From CAYXUG01 sp964468655 (GTDB lineage: Bacteria; Fidelibacterota; Marinisomatia; Marinisomatales; CAYXUG01): 17,402 nt of DNA. The stretch spans positions 1 to 17,402 of the forward strand of contig CAYXUG010000045.1 in the NCBI GenBank assembly GCA_964468655.1, in the 5' to 3' direction. The translations under genes were made by a program, and so were the position numbers. This document shows, in pieces, positions 13,727-17,402 of this stretch (within the stretch, counting starts at the first letter, position 1; every line of letters starts with the position of its first letter). The notes below the pieces were generated by a model. That model saw only the letters and a list, made by a program, of their open reading frames with translations, was not told the DNA's origin and did not search any database.

Positions 13727-16700
13727 ATGGCATTATTCATGAAATCATCTTCAAGGGATAAAAAATGGCAGTTTTCCATCGACCGGGGTGGGACATTCAC
13801 GGACGTCATCGGAATTGATCCTGAGGATAAAATTCATACACTCAAATTGCTGTCTGAATCTCCAGATTATCCCGATCCTGCCATTGAAGGTATCCAAAGA
13901 ATTTTGGGTGTTTCAAAGGACGAGACTATTCCCGAAGAGAAAGTGTCCGGAATCCGCATGGGAACCACCGTTGCCACCAACGCTTTTCTGGAAAGAAAGG
14001 GGACATCCACGGCTCTATTCATTACAAGAGGATTTCGGGATCTACTCGAAATCGGTCATCAGGCGAGACCGGAAATTTTTAATCTGAAAATCCAAAAACC
14101 CCGGCAGCTCTACCGCTGCGTGAAAGAAGTTGAGGAACGGATTAATGCGGCTGGAAAGGTAATCCGACACCTGAATGTGAAAAAGGTGGAAGCTGATTTA
14201 ATGCGAATCAGACGGATGGGAATTTCCTCTGTCGCTATTGTCCTCATGCACGCTTGGGAAAATCCTGACCACGAGCGAATTGTTGCTACTCTGGCGAGAA
14301 AGACGGGATTCCGGCAGGTGTCAGTTTCACACGAGGTGATGCCGATGATTAAAATTGTCGGCAGAGGGCAGACTACAGTGGTGGATGCCTATCTGACGCC
14401 GGTGCTCATGGCGTATATCAACTCAGTCAGAAAATTCAGTGGGAATATCCGGCTGGAGTTTATGCAAAGTTCCGGAGGCATCACAGAAGCACATGCGTTT
14501 ACCGGTAAGGATGCCATCATGTCCGGTCCTGCCGGCGGCGGATCACTTCTGTGGTTTGACGGTCAGAAATTCCGCGTGGGACCTGAATCCGCCGGATCCC
14601 AGCCGGGACCTGCCTGCTACGGAAGGGGAGGTCCGCTTGCGCTTACCGATGCCAACCTCCTTTTGGGCAGGATTATTCCGGATTACTTTCCTTCAACTTT
14701 TGGCGCAAAGGGAGATAAGCCGCTCAATAAAAAAATCGTAAAAAAAATGTTTGATGGTTTAACGGAAACCATTAACAAGTCACAAAAAAATAAAATGACC
14801 GCTACAGAGGCAGCACTCGGGTTTGTCAGAATTGCCAACGAAACCATGGCAAAAGCCATTAAGGAAATTTCTGTCTCCAGTGGATATGACGTCCGCACGC
14901 ATGCTCTGGTCTGTTTTGGCGGAGCCGCGCCTCAGCACACCTGCGCTCTTGCCCGGATTCTCGGAATTCGGGAAATCATTATCCATCCGCTAGCGGGACT
15001 CCTCTCTGCCTACGGGATTGCCATGGCTGATTATCTGCGCATTGCTACCCGTTCCATCGTGAAAAAACTGGACAGGAAACTGGTGAAATCACTCCACAAA
15101 CAATTTGAAGACATGGCAAAACCGCTTGTTTCTGATTTGGTAGATCGCGGGACGAAAAAAAAGGATATTTCTGTACGGCGGTACTTTGATATTCGTCCTC
15201 TTGGATCGGATACATTCCTATCCATCCCGGCAGTGAATTATGGAGAGATTCATGAAAATTTTTACAGAACTTACCGCCGGCATTTTGGTTTTGAACCGAT
15301 AGGCGTGCCGTTGGAACTGGTTAATATTCGTGTGGAAGTAGCGGGGAAGAGTTCTACCATTAAGGAGAAAAGAGCCAAGTCCGCGGAACCAGTTACCAGT
15401 TACCGGTTACCAGTTACAAATCACCAGTTACCAGTCACAAGCGCGAAGGTTTATTTCACAAAGGAAGGAACGAAGACCCCGGTTTATTTGAGAAGCGATC
15501 TTCAACATGGTGAGGAGGTAACTGGCCCAGCCATTGTGGTGGAAGATTTTACCACTATTGTCATAGAACCGGGATTTATTGCCACCGTGAATGAGTACGG
15601 TCATATTGTTCTGAAGCAGAAGGAGGTGATTCAAGAAAAAGTAAGTGTCCATCGGCACCCTGTTATGCTGGAGGTATTTAACCACCTTTTTATGAGTGTG
15701 GCTGAGCAGATGGGACATACACTGCAGAATACAGCTCATTCAGTGAACATCAAGGAACGCCTCGATTTTTCCTGCGCCATCTTTGACCGTGAGGGAAATC
15801 TCATTGCCAACGCGCCCCACATCCCCGTTCACCTGGGGGCCATGGGTGAGTCGGTGAAGTCCATTATTCAGGACAACCACGGCAAGATGAAATCGGGAGA
15901 TGTCTACGTTATGAACAATCCTCACCGGGGCGGATCCCATCTTCCGGATGTTACCGTTGTGGCGCCTGTATTCGGGGAAAAGGAAAGTCCAATTTTTTAC
16001 ACCGCCGCCCGTGGGCATCACGCAGACATCGGCGGAATCACGCCCGGCTCCATGCCGCCCTTTGCCAAAAGTTTGGAGGAGGAAGGTATCGTCATTGACA
16101 ATTTTCTGCTGGTGAGAAATGGGAAATTCAGAGAAAAGGAAATTCGAACGCTTCTTCAATCCGGAATATTTCCTGCACGAAATATGAATGAGCGGATTTC
16201 CGATTTAAAGGCGCAAATCGCCGCCATGAAAACGGGAATACATGAACTGCACCTCCTTGTGGACAAATACAGTTTGAAATCCGTTCACGCCTACATGACA
16301 TACATCCGAGAGAATGCTGCAGAAGCCATGAGACAGGCACTTTTATTATACCTCGGAGAAAAACAAAAGGTCAAAACAGCTTTTGAGGATTTTCTCGATG
16401 ACGGTTCTAAAATTGCCGTATCCATGAAAATTGAGAAAGGGAACCGTCCTTCGGAAACCTGCCGGGTGGTGGTTGACTTTTCAGGAACCAGTCCTGAACT
16501 TGTTGGGAATTTAAACGCCCCTGTTGCCGTCACAAAAGCCGCTGTTCTTTACGTCTTCAGAACCCTGATCGATGCAGATATTCCGCTCAACTCCGGCTGC
16601 CTCGATCCGGTGGAAATCCGCATTCCGGAAGGATCGCTACTGAATCCCTCACCGGAAGCAGCAGTGGTGGGAGGGAATGTGGAAACATCCCAGCGGGTTG

Positions 16701-17224
16701 TGGATGTTCTGCTGGGAGCTTTGGGTATTGCGGCGGCGTCTCAGGGAACCATGAACAATTTTCTTTTTGGCAGAGCCGATGGGAAGGGAAAACAGTATTA
16801 CGAAACCATTGCCGGCGGCTCCGGCGCCATTGACGGATACTCGGGCGCTTCTGCTGTGCAGGTTCACATGACCAATACGCGGGCTACCGATCCTGAAGTC
16901 CTTGAGCAGCGGTTTCCTGAAATCCGGCTTGAGAGGTTTACCATCAGACACGGCTCTGGTGGTAAAGGTAAATTCCGAGGCGGGGACGGGACCATCCGGG
17001 AGATGAAGTTTCTTAAACCAAGAAAAATATCCATTCTGTCAGAGCGGCGGAATTATCCTCCTTACGGAATAGTCGGCGGCAGCATCGGCGCAAAAGGAAA
17101 AAACCAGTTGCGGAAGAAAAATGGTCGAATCGTAAATTTGGATGGCAAGGTGGAAATGGTGATTGATGAAGGAGAAACAATCATCATAAAAACCCCCGGT
17201 GGTGGTGGATGTGGAAGACAGTAA
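13727..17224 (+). CDS. Fused HyuA-HyuB 5-oxoprolinase/hydantoinase with internal deletion
   Basis: An 1165-aa fusion of the two subunits of the ATP-dependent hydantoinase/5-oxoprolinase family, which opens 5-oxoproline or hydantoin-like rings. The HyuA part starts with the phosphate loop DRGGTFTD (19-26) and includes GTTVATNAFLERKG. It then jumps from SGPAGG (266-271) directly to GSLLWFDG, where full-length relatives such as human OPLAH have about 63 more residues, including the second phosphate motif DMGGTSTD. VGPESAGSQPGPACYGRGGP and CFGGAAPQHTCALA follow normally. A linker with a 7-residue repeat (around 553-570) leads to HyuB from about residue 645 (RLDFSCAIFDREGNLIA, HIPVHLG, NNPHRGGSHLPD, and a terminal TPGGGG). 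Frame and both ends are intact. With half the ATP site missing, ATPase activity is doubtful. Start at 13727 or 13739. Confidence 0.85.
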   Translation: MALFMKSSSRDKKWQFSIDRGGTFTDVIGIDPEDKIHTLKLLSESPDYPDPAIEGIQRILGVSKDETIPEEKVSGIRMGTTVATNAFLERKGTSTALFITRGFRDLLEIGHQARPEIFNLKIQKPRQLYRCVKEVEERINAAGKVIRHLNVKKVEADLMRIRRMGISSVAIVLMHAWENPDHERIVATLARKTGFRQVSVSHEVMPMIKIVGRGQTTVVDAYLTPVLMAYINSVRKFSGNIRLEFMQSSGGITEAHAFTGKDAIMSGPAGGGSLLWFDGQKFRVGPESAGSQPGPACYGRGGPLALTDANLLLGRIIPDYFPSTFGAKGDKPLNKKIVKKMFDGLTETINKSQKNKMTATEAALGFVRIANETMAKAIKEISVSSGYDVRTHALVCFGGAAPQHTCALARILGIREIIIHPLAGLLSAYGIAMADYLRIATRSIVKKLDRKLVKSLHKQFEDMAKPLVSDLVDRGTKKKDISVRRYFDIRPLGSDTFLSIPAVNYGEIHENFYRTYRRHFGFEPIGVPLELVNIRVEVAGKSSTIKEKRAKSAEPVTSYRLPVTNHQLPVTSAKVYFTKEGTKTPVYLRSDLQHGEEVTGPAIVVEDFTTIVIEPGFIATVNEYGHIVLKQKEVIQEKVSVHRHPVMLEVFNHLFMSVAEQMGHTLQNTAHSVNIKERLDFSCAIFDREGNLIANAPHIPVHLGAMGESVKSIIQDNHGKMKSGDVYVMNNPHRGGSHLPDVTVVAPVFGEKESPIFYTAARGHHADIGGITPGSMPPFAKSLEEEGIVIDNFLLVRNGKFREKEIRTLLQSGIFPARNMNERISDLKAQIAAMKTGIHELHLLVDKYSLKSVHAYMTYIRENAAEAMRQALLLYLGEKQKVKTAFEDFLDDGSKIAVSMKIEKGNRPSETCRVVVDFSGTSPELVGNLNAPVAVTKAAVLYVFRTLIDADIPLNSGCLDPVEIRIPEGSLLNPSPEAAVVGGNVETSQRVVDVLLGALGIAAASQGTMNNFLFGRADGKGKQYYETIAGGSGAIDGYSGASAVQVHMTNTRATDPEVLEQRFPEIRLERFTIRHGSGGKGKFRGGDGTIREMKFLKPRKISILSERRNYPPYGIVGGSIGAKGKNQLRKKNGRIVNLDGKVEMVIDEGETIIIKTPGGGGCGRQ
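15389..15437 (+). repeat. Heptanucleotide tandem repeat (CCAGTTA)n inside the oxoprolinase gene
   Basis: Seven consecutive 7-base units: CCAGTTA, CCAGTTA, CCGGTTA, CCAGTTA, CAAATCA (degenerate), CCAGTTA and CCAGTCA. Since three heptamers make 21 bases, the frame stays open and the protein shows a seven-residue repeat, PVTSYRL-PVTNHQL-PVTS. It lies exactly in the HyuA-HyuB linker, where extra sequence is tolerated. Confidence 0.8.
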
Positions 17225-17345
17225 TTTCCCACTTGCAATTTTGAGATTCAGATAAAGATACTTTTCATTTGAATTTCTGTTAAACTTTGATAAAATCCAG
17301 CCGTGAAAGGGAAAAAACCAGCACTGCTTTCTTTCAGTGGGAAAT
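17224..17345. repeat. Long-spaced 10-bp inverted repeat in the last intergenic region
   Basis: ATTTCCCACT (17224-17233) is the perfect reverse complement of AGTGGGAAAT (17336-17345). The arms enclose nearly the whole 140-base gap between the oxoprolinase gene and the next start. A short hairpin, CACTG-CTTTCTTT-CAGTG, also lies within 17322-17339. It could be the ends of a miniature element or a folded untranslated region. No promoter could be assigned with confidence. Confidence 0.3.
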
Positions 17346-17364
17346 AAAGAGTAAATAATAGATT

Positions 17365-17402
17365 ATGGCAAAGTCTAATTTTTTTAAAGAATTAAAAAGA
17401 CG
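17365..17402 (+). CDS. Partial gene, N-terminus only (possibly TolB/TPR regulatory protein)
   Basis: The window ends 12 codons into this frame: MAKSNFFKELKR, with a partial codon CG that must also encode Arg. 'FF.ELKRRNV' is the usual start of a family of membrane-anchored proteins with a TolB-like beta-propeller and TPR repeats (sometimes fused to adenylate cyclase or DNA-binding domains), common in FCB and proteobacterial genomes. The assignment rests on a dozen residues only. Confidence 0.4.
   Translation, partial: MAKSNFFKELKR

Noticed and set aside
15389..15437. CRISPR-like repeat array
   Set aside because: The repeats are contiguous 7-mers with no spacers and lie within an open reading frame; no cas genes are present.
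15740..16159. A 139-codon open frame on the minus strand
   Set aside because: It is fully inside the HyuB part of the oxoprolinase gene, which has strong motifs on the plus strand; no start signal or protein family is visible for the reverse frame.

Overview
The window looks like chromosomal DNA of a free-living Gram-negative bacterium from the FCB side of the tree. A lineage such as Marinimicrobia, Calditrichaeota or Bacteroidota is plausible, but this is inferred from gene style only: a Bacteroidota-like tyrosine recombinase, a DUF885 lipoprotein peptidase, a fused HyuA-HyuB protein, and a final partial gene whose N-terminus resembles the 'FFKELKRRNV' regulatory TPR proteins. No rRNA, tRNA, CRISPR array or phage structural gene is visible. 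The left end is clearly more AT-rich than the right end.

Layout. (1) 1-1000: a tyrosine recombinase (127-972), with a compact nested inverted repeat just upstream (59-90) and stem-loops just after its stop. (2) 1042-6798: a tight plus-strand gene run with overlaps or short gaps. It encodes a small uncertain ORF, an alkaline-ceramidase-like CREST membrane hydrolase, a DUF819 membrane protein, a sphingosine-1-phosphate-lyase-like PLP enzyme, a sodium:solute symporter and a DNPH1-like deoxynucleotide N-hydrolase. (3) 6841-8577, minus strand: a DEAD-box RNA helicase of the DeaD/DbpA type, preceded by the C-terminal remnant of an amidohydrolase. (4) 8829-10900, plus strand: a sugar-phosphate nucleotidyltransferase and a class I aminotransferase. 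(5) 10901-11187: a gene-poor gap with two REP-like hairpins and an orphan signal-peptide-like mini-ORF. (6) 11188-13564: a DUF885 metallopeptidase-like lipoprotein overlapping a Nudix (CoA-pyrophosphatase-like) hydrolase. (7) 13727-17224: a fused 5-oxoprolinase/hydantoinase that lacks about 60 residues of its ATP-binding domain and carries a heptanucleotide repeat in its interdomain linker. (8) 17365-end: the start of another gene.

The most interesting signal is the 1273-4602 block. A ceramidase-fold enzyme with its S/H/D/H/H catalytic set and an S1P-lyase-like enzyme with its key lysines are transcribed together, separated only by a membrane protein. These are the first and last steps of the eukaryotic ceramide degradation route (ceramide to sphingosine; sphingosine-1-phosphate to aldehyde plus phosphoethanolamine). 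The kinase for the middle step is not in the window. The block may be a bacterial sphingoid-base salvage or catabolism cassette, which is an inference from co-location and motif conservation. The second notable signal is decay and remodelling: an in-frame deletion in the oxoprolinase, a truncated amidohydrolase and two orphan signal peptides.
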